Positions 46,262 through 53,943 of a stretch of DNA of 64,000 nucleotides are shown piece by piece. The translations under genes were made by a program, and so were the position numbers. The notes under the pieces were generated by a model. It was not told the DNA's origin, searched no databases, and was given only the letters and a program-made list of their open reading frames with translations. Position 1 is the first letter of the stretch. Each line of letters begins with the position of its first letter. Origin of the DNA: Cupriavidus gilardii (lineage in GTDB: Bacteria; Pseudomonadota; Gammaproteobacteria; Burkholderiales; Burkholderiaceae); contig NZ_VZOV01000002.1 of NCBI RefSeq assembly GCF_008801915.1, forward strand, positions 310,001-374,000. Direction: 5' to 3'.

Positions 46262-47872
46262 TCAGTTCGTGCCGCCGCTGCCGCCGCTGCCGCCCCGCGC
46301 CGCCTCCAGCGTCGCGCGCAACTGCGGCTTCAGGACCTTGCCGAGCGCGCTCCTGGGCAGCGCGTCGAGCAGCACCACCTCGCGCGGCAGCTTGAAGCGG
46401 GCAATGCGCTCCGCCAACGCCTTGCGCAGCGGTTCGGTGGCGAGCGCCGCGCGGTCCGCGCCCGGCGCGGGGACGATGACCGCCACCGGCACCTCGCCCC
46501 AGCGCGGATCGGGCAAACCCACCACCGCGCATTCGGCCACGCCGGGCAACGCGACCAGCGCGTTCTCGATCTCGGCCGGATAGATGTTCTCGCCGCCCGA
46601 GATGATCATGTCCTTGCTGCGCCCGACCACCTCGATGCAGCCGTCGGCGTCGCGATGCGCGAGATCGCCCGAGCGGAACCAGCCGTCGACGAAGCCGGGA
46701 TGGGACGGCTCGCGCCAGTAGCCCTGCATCAGATTGCTGGCGCGGATGCAGATCTCGCCGACCTCGCCGTCCGCCACTTCGTTGCCGTCGCGGCCAAGCA
46801 GCCGCACCTGCGCCTCGGGCTGCGGCCAGCCCGCATAACCGGGCCGCGCCATCGCTTCGTGCAGGCGCAGCACGATCGATACCGGACCGGTCTCGGTGGC
46901 GCCGTAGACCTGCCCCATCGGCACGCCGCGCGCATGGAAGGCATCGATATAGGCGCGCGGGATCGTCGACGAGCCGGCCATCACGCCGCGCAGCACGCTC
47001 AGGTCGGCGTCGGCCCAGCCGGGATGCTCGAGCACCGCGCGCAGCGTGGCCGGCACCATCAGCGACAGCGTCGGCCGTGCGCCGGCCAACGCCTGCAGCC
47101 AGGCGTCCGGCGTGAAGCGTTCGTGCAGCGTCACCTGTGCGCCCAGCAGCAGCGCCGGCACGGTCTGGATGCACAGCCCGCCCACATGGAACAGCGGCAG
47201 CGTCGACAGGACATGGTCGCTGTCGCGCATCTCGTGCGCCCACCAGCTGGCGCGCGCATTGGCCAGCAGCGCCGCCTGCGTATGCAGGGCGCCCTTGGGC
47301 TGACCGGTGGTGCCGGACGTGTAGACCAGCAGCAGCGGCGTGTCGTCGGGCATCGGGCCGATCGGTGCTTCGGTCGGCTCGGGCGGGGCCGGACTGTCGA
47401 TCAGCCGGTCGATATGGGCATGGCGGACGGCACCGGACAACGTACGGGGCAACGCATCGCCTTCGGCGGCACGCGCGACCGCCGCCGCGGTCTGCGCATG
47501 CGCATCGTCATGGAAGATCGCACGCACGCCGGCGTGCGATGCGATGGCGGCAAGCTCCGGCACCGCCAGCCGGTAGTTCAGCGGCACGAAGATCGCGCCG
47601 AGCCGCGCGCAGGCGAACAGCAGCGCCAGCTGCAGATCGTGGTTCAGGCATAGCGTCGCCACACGGTCGCCGCGCGCGATGCCCCAGTCGGCCAGCAGAT
47701 GCGCGGCGACGCGCTCGATGCGGCTCCACAGCTTGGCATAGCCGATGGTGCGGCCGCCAACATGCAGCGCCGGGCGTTGCGGCTGCGTGTCGGCCAGCGC
47801 GTGCAGCGGCCGCAGCAGCGCGCCGACGCTGGCCGCATCCAGATGCGGCCGTCCTCCGCAGGCGCCGCTCAT
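46262..47872 (-). CDS. AMP-forming acyl-CoA synthetase
   Basis: A 536-residue adenylate-forming ligase. The P-loop YTSGTTGQPKGALHT, YGATETGPVSIVL, DGWFRSGDLAHRDADGCIEV and the catalytic-Lys region RSALGKVLKPQLRATL are visible, as is GRSKDMIISGGENIYPAEIE. Its ATG overlaps the stop of the preceding flavoprotein gene (ATGA at 47869-47872), so the two are made together. Similar ligases act on malonate, short fatty or aromatic acids; from context it should activate an acid made or used in the NicX-like cluster. A Gly/Ser-rich tail ends it. Confidence 0.9.
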   Translation of the reverse strand: MSGACGGRPHLDAASVGALLRPLHALADTQPQRPALHVGGRTIGYAKLWSRIERVAAHLLADWGIARGDRVATLCLNHDLQLALLFACARLGAIFVPLNYRLAVPELAAIASHAGVRAIFHDDAHAQTAAAVARAAEGDALPRTLSGAVRHAHIDRLIDSPAPPEPTEAPIGPMPDDTPLLLVYTSGTTGQPKGALHTQAALLANARASWWAHEMRDSDHVLSTLPLFHVGGLCIQTVPALLLGAQVTLHERFTPDAWLQALAGARPTLSLMVPATLRAVLEHPGWADADLSVLRGVMAGSSTIPRAYIDAFHARGVPMGQVYGATETGPVSIVLRLHEAMARPGYAGWPQPEAQVRLLGRDGNEVADGEVGEICIRASNLMQGYWREPSHPGFVDGWFRSGDLAHRDADGCIEVVGRSKDMIISGGENIYPAEIENALVALPGVAECAVVGLPDPRWGEVPVAVIVPAPGADRAALATEPLRKALAERIARFKLPREVVLLDALPRSALGKVLKPQLRATLEAARGGSGGSGGTN

Positions 47873-49113
47873 TCGTCGCGCTCGCCCGGTTCGTACAGCG
47901 TCTCGCGGCCCATGCGGTCGAGGATCAGCTCGGCGGTCCACGGCAGCATCAGCGCGCCGCAGCGCGAATCGCGATAGAGCCGCTCGAGCGGCAGGTCCTT
48001 GAGCATCGACTGCCCGCCGCAGGTGCGGATCGCCAGCCGTGCGATATCGTTGGCCCCCTCCATCACCGCGTAGTGCGCGGCGTAGAGACGCATGCGCTGG
48101 TCCTTGGTCGGGTTGGGCCGCGCCTCGTGGATGACGCGCCAGAACAGCGAGCGCATCGACTCGAGCTGGATGCGCATCTGCGCCACCGCGATCTGCTTGG
48201 TCGGGTACATCCGGCGCTTGACCGGGGGCTGCCCGGGCACTTCGCCGCGCAGGTATTGCACGGTGAAGTCATAGGCGGCCTGCGCCACGCCGAGATACGT
48301 CGGCGACAGCGTGAAGAACATCGCGGGCCAGGTCTGCGCAGCCTTGTAGTAGACGCCGCGCGGCATCAGCTGCTCGTCGTCGGGCACGAACACGTCCTTG
48401 AGCAGCAGCGTGCGCGAGACCGTGCCGCGCATGCCCATCGGATCCCAGTCGCCGGTCACGGTCAGTCCTTCCGCCTTGCCGGGCACCGCGATATACAGCG
48501 TGTCGCGCATGTCGGGATGATGATCGCCGCGGTCCTCGGTGCAGAGGATGCCGTAGTAGTCGGCCGCGCCCGACAGCGACGCGAAGATCTTGCGGCCGTT
48601 CAGCAGCCAGCCGCCGTCGACCTTGCGCGCGGTGGTGCCGAACGGCGCCTTGCCGGCCGCGGCCGCCGAGCCTTCGGAGAACGGCTGCGCATAGACGGCG
48701 CCGTCCTTGACCACGCGCGCGAAATGCAGCTCGCGCCGGGCCGCGTGTTCGGCGCGCTGCGCGTCGGTCATCGCGATGCCGTCGGCCAGCATGCCGGTCC
48801 ACATCGTCGAGCAGATATGCATGTTGTAGGTCAGCGCGGTGGCGCCGCAGAAGCGGCCGATCTCCGCGCCGATCATGCAGTAGGTCGCGAAGTCCGCGCC
48901 CTCGCCGCCGAAGGCCTTCGGCACGCACAGCGCCAGCAGCCCGGCCTCGCGCAGGTCGTCGTAGTTGGCGAACGGGAAGCTTGCCTCGCGGTCCCATTGC
49001 GCCGCGCGCGGCGCGAAGCGTTCGCGGCCGAGCCGGTTGGCCAGCGTCAGCAGACGGACCTGATCGTCGGTGAAATCGGCCTCGCCGACAGCGGGAACGA
49101 AGTCCAGGGGCAT
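47869..49113 (-). CDS. Acyl-CoA-dehydrogenase-fold flavoprotein lacking the YEGT catalytic motif
   Basis: A 414-residue protein with the whole acyl-CoA dehydrogenase fold: N-terminal helices (about 15-130), middle beta domain (WLLNGRKIFASLSGAADYYG, GTVSRTLLLKDVFVPDDE) and C-terminal helices (ANDIARLAIRTCGGQSMLKD, LPLERLYRDSR). In ordinary members the segment after the RD motif reads YEGT with the catalytic Glu. Here it is CGALMLPWTAELI, so the base is missing. Such changes are common in fold relatives that act as flavin-dependent hydroxylases fed by a separate flavin reductase, and one is encoded at 51401. GAGAG lies eight bases before ATG 49113. Confidence 0.88.
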   Translation of the reverse strand: MPLDFVPAVGEADFTDDQVRLLTLANRLGRERFAPRAAQWDREASFPFANYDDLREAGLLALCVPKAFGGEGADFATYCMIGAEIGRFCGATALTYNMHICSTMWTGMLADGIAMTDAQRAEHAARRELHFARVVKDGAVYAQPFSEGSAAAAGKAPFGTTARKVDGGWLLNGRKIFASLSGAADYYGILCTEDRGDHHPDMRDTLYIAVPGKAEGLTVTGDWDPMGMRGTVSRTLLLKDVFVPDDEQLMPRGVYYKAAQTWPAMFFTLSPTYLGVAQAAYDFTVQYLRGEVPGQPPVKRRMYPTKQIAVAQMRIQLESMRSLFWRVIHEARPNPTKDQRMRLYAAHYAVMEGANDIARLAIRTCGGQSMLKDLPLERLYRDSRCGALMLPWTAELILDRMGRETLYEPGERDE

Positions 49114-49182
49114 GATGGTGTCTCTCGTGGTCAGCTTGTTATGAGTTGGGTGCGGTAGTGCGTCGGTGCGTCGGTTCGGTTG

Positions 49183-49238
49183 TGCCGTGGTGCGGTTGTG
49201 CGGTGGTGCGGTTGTGCGGTGGTGCCGGGGTGCGGTGG
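49183..49238. repeat. Seven tandem 8-bp repeats
   Basis: Units of TGCGGTKG (variants TGCCGTGG, TGCCGGGG) follow each other seven times, with decayed copies upstream from about 49150. They fill the gap between the alpha/beta hydrolase gene and the flavoprotein gene. Copy number could vary and change the spacing in the operon. Confidence 0.8.
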
Positions 49239-49267
49239 CGCCTTGCTTCGACACGTCCGGGCCGACG

Positions 49268-50113
49268 TCAGCGGACCGGAAAATGCCGCGCCAGGAAATC
49301 GAGCACGGCCTCGTTGAACCGCGCCGGCCGCTCCATGCAGGCCAGATGGCCGACGCCCGGCAGGCAGCGGTACTCGGCGCCGGGGATGCGCGCCGCCATC
49401 CGTTCCATCACGGCCGGCGCGGCATTGGCGTCGTGCTCGCCGGCCAGCGCCAGCACCGGCACCGCGATGCGCGCCAGCGCCTCGCGCTGGTCGAACCGCA
49501 CCAGCGCATGCAGCGCGGCGCGATAGGTGTCGGGCGGCACGCTCGCCATCACGCGCGTGGCGAAGGCCACCGCGTCCGCCGGCGCATCGGGCGCGACCAT
49601 GCCGCGCACCAGGCCGGCCGCCATCTCGGCCATCGTGCGGCCCGCGTCGAGCGGCGCGGTGCGGGCCGCGATGAAGCCGCGCTGCCAGTCGCCGTCGGCC
49701 TTCCCGAAAGCCGGCGAGGTGCCCGACAGCACCATGCCGTCGATCGCCGCGGGCATCGCCGCACAGGCCTGCTGCGCGACCATGCCGCCCATGCTGTGGC
49801 CGAGCAGCACCACGCGCCGCCCGGCATCGCGCTCCGCTTGCAGCACCGGCGCCAGCGCGGCGGCGAGGCCGGCGAAGTCGTAAGGATCGATCGTCGCGCT
49901 GTCGCCGTAGCCGGGCATGTCCCAGGCGACGGCGCGATAGCCGGCGTCGCCGAGCGCGTCGAACTGCGCGGGCCACGCCGCCTTGCCGCCGCCGATGCCA
50001 TGCAGCATCACGACCGCGACGGGACCGTCGCCGCGGACCAGCGTGGCAACGCCGTTGGCGTGGCGGATCGTGGCATCGCGCTGGGCGTCGCGGCGGGAGT
50101 CAGGCTGGGACAT
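49268..50113 (-). CDS. Alpha/beta hydrolase
   Basis: A 281-residue alpha/beta hydrolase. The oxyanion motif VVMLHGIGGG, nucleophile elbow GHSMGG (Ser107), acid region LALAGEHDANAAP and His in GVGHLACMERP form the usual triad. It resembles 3-oxoadipate enol-lactonase and other ring-cleavage hydrolases. AGGAG lies five bases before ATG 50113, and the NicX-like gene ends 47 bases upstream, so it probably acts on the ring-opened product, in the way NicD deformylates N-formylmaleamate. The exact substrate is not shown. Confidence 0.9.
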   Translation of the reverse strand: MSQPDSRRDAQRDATIRHANGVATLVRGDGPVAVVMLHGIGGGKAAWPAQFDALGDAGYRAVAWDMPGYGDSATIDPYDFAGLAAALAPVLQAERDAGRRVVLLGHSMGGMVAQQACAAMPAAIDGMVLSGTSPAFGKADGDWQRGFIAARTAPLDAGRTMAEMAAGLVRGMVAPDAPADAVAFATRVMASVPPDTYRAALHALVRFDQREALARIAVPVLALAGEHDANAAPAVMERMAARIPGAEYRCLPGVGHLACMERPARFNEAVLDFLARHFPVR

Positions 50114-50160
50114 CGAAGCTCCTGTCTTGGAAGGGATAGGCGGATCGGTGGATCGACAGG

Positions 50161-51231
50161 TCACCGCGGCATGGCCGCCAGCCGGCCCTGCTCGACCTCG
50201 GCCACGCCATCGAGCGTCACCGTGCAGCCGCGCAGCGGCAGATCGAAATGGCCGAGCGTATGGCGGCCGGCCACTTCGTTGGCGCCCGTCGAGTAAAGGA
50301 AATTGCCGGCGAACGCGCGCAGCTCGGTGCCGTTGCAGTCGCGCCTGTCGTAGAAGGTCAGCGCGTCCCAGCGCGCCTGTGGGTTCATGCCCCAGCCGAC
50401 ATGCGAGACCGCGTAGGCGTCGCGCGTGCCCTCCTTGTCGGCCCAGGCCGCGTAATAGCCGCGCATCATGTCGGCATCGACGCCGTTGCCCTCGATGCCG
50501 ACGATGTAGTCGTTCTCGACATGGCAGACCACCGTATCGCGCAGATAGGTCTTGAAGGTCAGGTTGACGTCGCCCGGCGCCAGCACCAGCGTGCCGTTGA
50601 CCTGCCCGGTGGCGGGGAACGCGAGGCACAGCCCGCCCGGCCAGTGCGCGACCTGGCCCGGCTTGTTGCAATAGCCCCAGACGCCGCCGACGCGCGCGCC
50701 GGCCAGGCCGATGCGCAGGTCGGTGCCGGCGCCGGAGGTCACGCGCATCCCGGATGCACCGCGCAGCCGCCGCATTGCCGCGCGCACCGCGGTCTCGAGC
50801 TCGGGATCGGGCACGCAGCGTTCCAGAATTTCGGGATGTTCGTTGCTGATCATCAGCAGCCGCGGCACGACGCCGTCGGCGCCCTGCAGGATCCGCGGCA
50901 ATTCGGGCGCATGCAGCAGGCCTTCGACGGTGCAGTCCAGCACCAGATGGCAGCGCGACAGCGCGGCGACGACCGGTTCAAGCCGCTGCAACGCGTCGCT
51001 GGCGCCGGTCGAGCGCACCGGCGCCGGCGCCTGCAGCGCGGGGGTCGGCACGCGCACGCGGATCGGGGTCGCACCCAGCGCCTGTACGGCCAGCTCGGCC
51101 AAGTCCACGATGACTTGTCGGGATTGCGACTCCGATACAATGCCGACAACTTCACCCGCGGAAAGCGCGCACAGCTCCAGCGTCCGCCGAAAGGCCGCCA
51201 GCCAGCGGTGTTCGATCTGCTCGACGAGCAT
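50161..51231 (-). CDS. NicX-like ring-cleaving dioxygenase (2,5-dihydroxypyridine dioxygenase family)
   Basis: A 356-residue protein of the family that includes NicX, the Fe(II) enzyme opening 2,5-dihydroxypyridine; the family is often mislabelled as M29 aminopeptidase. The NicX-like run VAHWPGGLCLAFPATGQVNG, then GTLVLAPGDVNLTFKTYLRD and VSHVGWGMNPQARWDAL is clear. His277 (SHVGWG), His328 and Asp330 (LGHFD) line up, by spacing, with the iron ligands reported for NicX. AGGAG precedes ATG 51231. It is first in the minus-strand operon, divergent from a flavin reductase. The real substrate may be another hydroxylated aromatic or N-heterocycle. Confidence 0.82.
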   Translation of the reverse strand: MLVEQIEHRWLAAFRRTLELCALSAGEVVGIVSESQSRQVIVDLAELAVQALGATPIRVRVPTPALQAPAPVRSTGASDALQRLEPVVAALSRCHLVLDCTVEGLLHAPELPRILQGADGVVPRLLMISNEHPEILERCVPDPELETAVRAAMRRLRGASGMRVTSGAGTDLRIGLAGARVGGVWGYCNKPGQVAHWPGGLCLAFPATGQVNGTLVLAPGDVNLTFKTYLRDTVVCHVENDYIVGIEGNGVDADMMRGYYAAWADKEGTRDAYAVSHVGWGMNPQARWDALTFYDRRDCNGTELRAFAGNFLYSTGANEVAGRHTLGHFDLPLRGCTVTLDGVAEVEQGRLAAMPR

Positions 51232-51359
51232 GACGCTCCTCCTCTGCTGCTGATTGGGGGCCGGGCCCCGCCCCTCGGTGCGTTCCGCGGCAGTCGCAGC
51301 AAAGCCCCGCCTTGCCGTTTGCGATCCCGCGCCCGTATGGATTGCTTGTGTTTCTTCGC

Positions 51360-51402
51360 TTGTGATTCTGCGTTCTGCGGCAAATAATATATGAAATTTC
51401 AT
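51360..51402. promoter_or_regulatory. Promoter and 12-bp palindrome between the NicX-like and flavin reductase genes
   Basis: TTGTGA (51360-51365) and AATAAT (51383-51388) are 17 bp apart on the plus strand. The perfect palindrome ATGAAATTTCAT (51391-51402) covers the predicted start of transcription. It also lies in the A+T-rich stretch that would promote the divergent minus-strand operon (TATATT on that strand at 51391-51386). The MarR protein encoded at 52039 is the likely ligand. Confidence 0.6.
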
Positions 51403-51994
51403 GGAAATCAGCGGTACCCGACCTATGGGATTTCCCGACGCCAACCCGCCTGACCGGGACCCGACGCCGCACGGCCAGGCCGCCGCGCCGGACTTCGACG
51501 CGCTGCATTTCCGCCGCGCGCTGTCGCAGTTCGCCACCGGGGTGACCGTCATCACCACACGCGCCATGCGCGAATCGCCGGCCGATCCGCCCTTCGTCGG
51601 CATCACCGCCAGCTCGTTCAATTCGGTCTCGCTCGATCCGCCGCTGGTGCTGTGGAGCATGGCCACACGCGCCAACAGCCTGCCGATGTTCCGGGGCGGC
51701 TCGCACTACATCATCAACGTGCTGGCCGCCACGCAGCTGGACCTGTGCCAGCGCTTCGCCACGCTCAAGGGCGACCGCTTCGCCGGCGTCGATTACCGCC
51801 TGTCCGCCACCGGCCTGCCGATCCTGGCCAATGCGCTGGCCTGGTTCGAATGCCACAACCGCAGCCGTTACGACGAGGGCGATCACGTGATCTTCGTCGG
51901 CGAGGTCGAGCGCTGCGGCATCCACGACAGCGGCGGCCTGCCGCTGGTGTTCCAGGGCGGCGCGTTCTCCACCACCTGCCCGCTGCGCGACTGA
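51401..51994 (+). CDS. Flavin reductase family protein (HpaC-like)
   Basis: A 197-residue split-barrel FMN-binding reductase. FRRALSQFATGVTVITTRAM, ITASSFNSVSLDPPLVLWSM and the C-terminal FQGGAFSTTCPL are typical of reductases that feed FMNH2 or FADH2 to a partner monooxygenase. The GDHVIFVGEVERCGI stretch is also typical. The first ATG, 51401, lies in the operator palindrome; ATG 51425 (MGFPDANPP) is a real alternative and neither has a ribosome site. It is divergent from the NicX-like operon and followed by marR after 44 bases. Confidence 0.88.
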   Translation: MEISGTRPMGFPDANPPDRDPTPHGQAAAPDFDALHFRRALSQFATGVTVITTRAMRESPADPPFVGITASSFNSVSLDPPLVLWSMATRANSLPMFRGGSHYIINVLAATQLDLCQRFATLKGDRFAGVDYRLSATGLPILANALAWFECHNRSRYDEGDHVIFVGEVERCGIHDSGGLPLVFQGGAFSTTCPLRD

Positions 51995-52038
51995 ACGCGC
52001 CGCCCCCACAGCGCCCGCCGAACAGGCCGAACGTGACC

Positions 52039-52470
52039 ATGCCCTTCGTCGACGGTTATCTGCCCTATCTGCTGGCGCGCGCCAGCCATCTGGTATCGGG
52101 GGAATTCCACCGCAAGGTCGAGGCCGCGGGCCTGAGCGTGCCCGAGTGGCGCGTGCTGGCGACGCTGGCCGACCGCGACGTCTGCACGGTCGGTGCGCTC
52201 GCCGATATCACGCTGACCAAGCAGCCGACACTGACCAAGCTGCTCGACCGCATGACGGCCGATGGCCTGGTCGAGCGCCGCCGCGAAGGCGCGCCCGACC
52301 GGCGCCAGGCGCTGGTATCGATCACCGAGCGCGGCCGCGAACGCGCCCGGCCGCTGCTGGTCCAGGCGGCCGAACATGAGGCCCAGGTGCTGGCCGCGTT
52401 CGGGGCCAGCCAGGGCGACCAGTTGAAGGAAACGCTGCGCCGGCTGATCGCGCTGCATGCGCGGCGCTGA
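52039..52470 (+). CDS. MarR family transcriptional regulator
   Basis: A 143-residue regulator. The winged helix is at about residues 30-100 (LSVPEWRVLATLADRDVCTV, LADITLTKQPTLTKLLDRMT and the Asp/Arg wing REGAPDRRQALVSITERG). It lies in the same direction as the flavin reductase and close behind it, so it is probably made with it and controls the divergent pair through the palindrome at 51391-51402. NicR, the nicotinate-pathway repressor, is also a MarR protein. An in-frame GTG at 52033 is an alternative start. Confidence 0.92.
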   Translation: MPFVDGYLPYLLARASHLVSGEFHRKVEAAGLSVPEWRVLATLADRDVCTVGALADITLTKQPTLTKLLDRMTADGLVERRREGAPDRRQALVSITERGRERARPLLVQAAEHEAQVLAAFGASQGDQLKETLRRLIALHARR

Positions 52471-52509
52471 GCCGCCGCCAGGCTGGCGCCCTGCTCGCGG
52501 GGCGGCGCG

Positions 52510-52992
52510 CTAGCCCTGCGCGCCGGGCTGCACCAGCGCCAATGGCGAGCCCTCGGTCTTGATCCGCTGCAGCACGATGTTCGAGCGGATGTCCATCACG
52601 CCCGGAGTCCGATAGAGCCGGTTCACGATGAAGTCGGAGTAGTGCTTCAGATTGCGCGCCTGCACGCGCAGGATGTAGTTGCTGTCGCCGGTGATCACAT
52701 AGGCCGACAGCACCTCGGGCCACGACTGCACCGCCGCGTTGAACGTGTCGTGCCACCCCTCGACCGCCGGCCGCATCGATACCTGCACGATCGCCTCCAG
52801 TTCCAGCCCCAGCCGCTCGGCGTCGAACCACGCGCGATAGCCGCCGATCACGCCGCTTTCCTCCAACAGCCGCACCCGCCGCAGGCAGGCCGACGGCGAC
52901 AGCGCCACGCGCTCGGCCAGGTCCTGGTTGCTGATGCGGCCGTTCTGCTGCAGGCAGGTCAGGATGCGTAGATCGATCGGGTCCAGGGTCAT
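52510..52992 (-). CDS. kynR: Lrp/AsnC family regulator of the kynurenine operon
   Basis: A 160-residue Lrp/AsnC regulator with an N-terminal helix-turn-helix (RISNQDLAERVALSPSACLR) and a C-terminal RAM domain (LEAIVQVSMRP, VITGDSNYILRVQARNLKHY). It is divergent from kynB, the place of kynR in Pseudomonas and Burkholderia, where KynR activates the kyn genes in response to kynurenine. The ATG at 52992 gives the common start MTLDPIDLRIL; ATG 53025 would add 11 residues, but it lies inside an inverted repeat that is probably the operator. Confidence 0.88.
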   Translation of the reverse strand: MTLDPIDLRILTCLQQNGRISNQDLAERVALSPSACLRRVRLLEESGVIGGYRAWFDAERLGLELEAIVQVSMRPAVEGWHDTFNAAVQSWPEVLSAYVITGDSNYILRVQARNLKHYSDFIVNRLYRTPGVMDIRSNIVLQRIKTEGSPLALVQPGAQG

Positions 52993-53010
52993 GTCGAAGA
53001 TTATTTCATC

Positions 53011-53025
53011 ATGAATTCGATTCAT
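53011..53025. promoter_or_regulatory. Candidate KynR operator
   Basis: ATGAAT-TCG-ATTCAT is a perfect 6-bp inverted repeat between kynR and kynB. A second GAATTC follows at 53027-53032, eight bases after the first, giving a repeated, partly palindromic patch. TAGAAT on the minus strand (53034-53029) is a 5/6 -10 for kynR. Confidence 0.5.
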
Positions 53026-53175
53026 GGAATTCTATGCGAAATATGGCTGGAACAGCCGTCGAAATAGCAAGCCTCTTTCTCGGAATCTTGACTATCATGC
53101 CCGGAGCGGCGCGACTGCCGTGTCGCGTCAATCGCTTCCGCATTCCATCCATCCCCGCACCGAGGCGCCAGCCCC

Positions 53176-53856
53176 ATGTCCGACGGTTTTTCCGCTTCCC
53201 CGCCCTCGCCCCCGGCCCGCACGCTGTGGGACATCAGCCCGCCGCTGTCGCCGGCGACGCCGGTTTGGCCCGGCGACACGCCGTTCCAGCAGCAGGCCGC
53301 CTGGCAGATGGACGAGCACTGCCCGGTCAATGTCGGCCGCATCACGCTGTCGCCGCACACCGGCGCGCATGCCGACGCACCGCTGCACTACGCGGCCGAC
53401 GGCGCGCCGATCGGCGAGGTCGATCTGGACCCGTACCTCGGCCCCTGCCGCGTGATCCATTGCATCGGCGCCGCGCCGCTGGTCCGGCCGGAACAGATCG
53501 CGGGCGCGCTGGCGAGCGCACCGGCACGCGTGCCGCCGCGCGTGCTGCTGCGGACCTACCGCAGCGCGCCGCTGGCCGAATGGGACCCGGACTTCTGCGC
53601 GGTGGCGCCGGAAACCATCGCGCTGCTGGCCGAACACGGCGTGCGGCTGATCGGTATCGACACGCCGTCGCTCGATCCGCAGCCATCGAAGACCATGGAC
53701 GCGCATCGGATGGTGCGAAAGCATCGGATGGCGATTCTCGAAGGGCTGGTGCTCGACGCCGTCGCGCCCGGCGATTACGAACTGATCGCGCTGCCGCTGC
53801 GCCTTGCCGGGCTCGACGCCAGCCCGGTGCGGGCGGTGCTGCGCAGCCTGGCCTGA
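53176..53856 (+). CDS. kynB: Kynurenine formamidase
   Basis: A 226-residue metal-dependent arylformamidase that hydrolyses N-formylkynurenine to kynurenine and formate, second step of tryptophan breakdown. The zinc motif HTGAHADAP supplies His61, His65 and Asp67; the start [20 protein letters not shown], the [16 protein letters not shown] segment and the C-terminal [16 protein letters not shown] are diagnostic. The predicted leader from the kynR side is about 100 nt. It heads the kynB-kynU-kynA operon. Confidence 0.96.
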   Translation: MSDGFSASPPSPPARTLWDISPPLSPATPVWPGDTPFQQQAAWQMDEHCPVNVGRITLSPHTGAHADAPLHYAADGAPIGEVDLDPYLGPCRVIHCIGAAPLVRPEQIAGALASAPARVPPRVLLRTYRSAPLAEWDPDFCAVAPETIALLAEHGVRLIGIDTPSLDPQPSKTMDAHRMVRKHRMAILEGLVLDAVAPGDYELIALPLRLAGLDASPVRAVLRSLA

Positions 53857-53943
53857 GCGGCGACCGGCCCGGCATCCCCGCATCCCGGCATTGACAGCGA
53901 TCGCCCCCCCCGACGGCGATCGCCAACCATCATCAAGGAACCC

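Noticed and set aside
50161..51231. M29-type aminopeptidase
   Set aside because: This label is common for the family, but the His277/His328/Asp330 set and the motif order fit NicX better.
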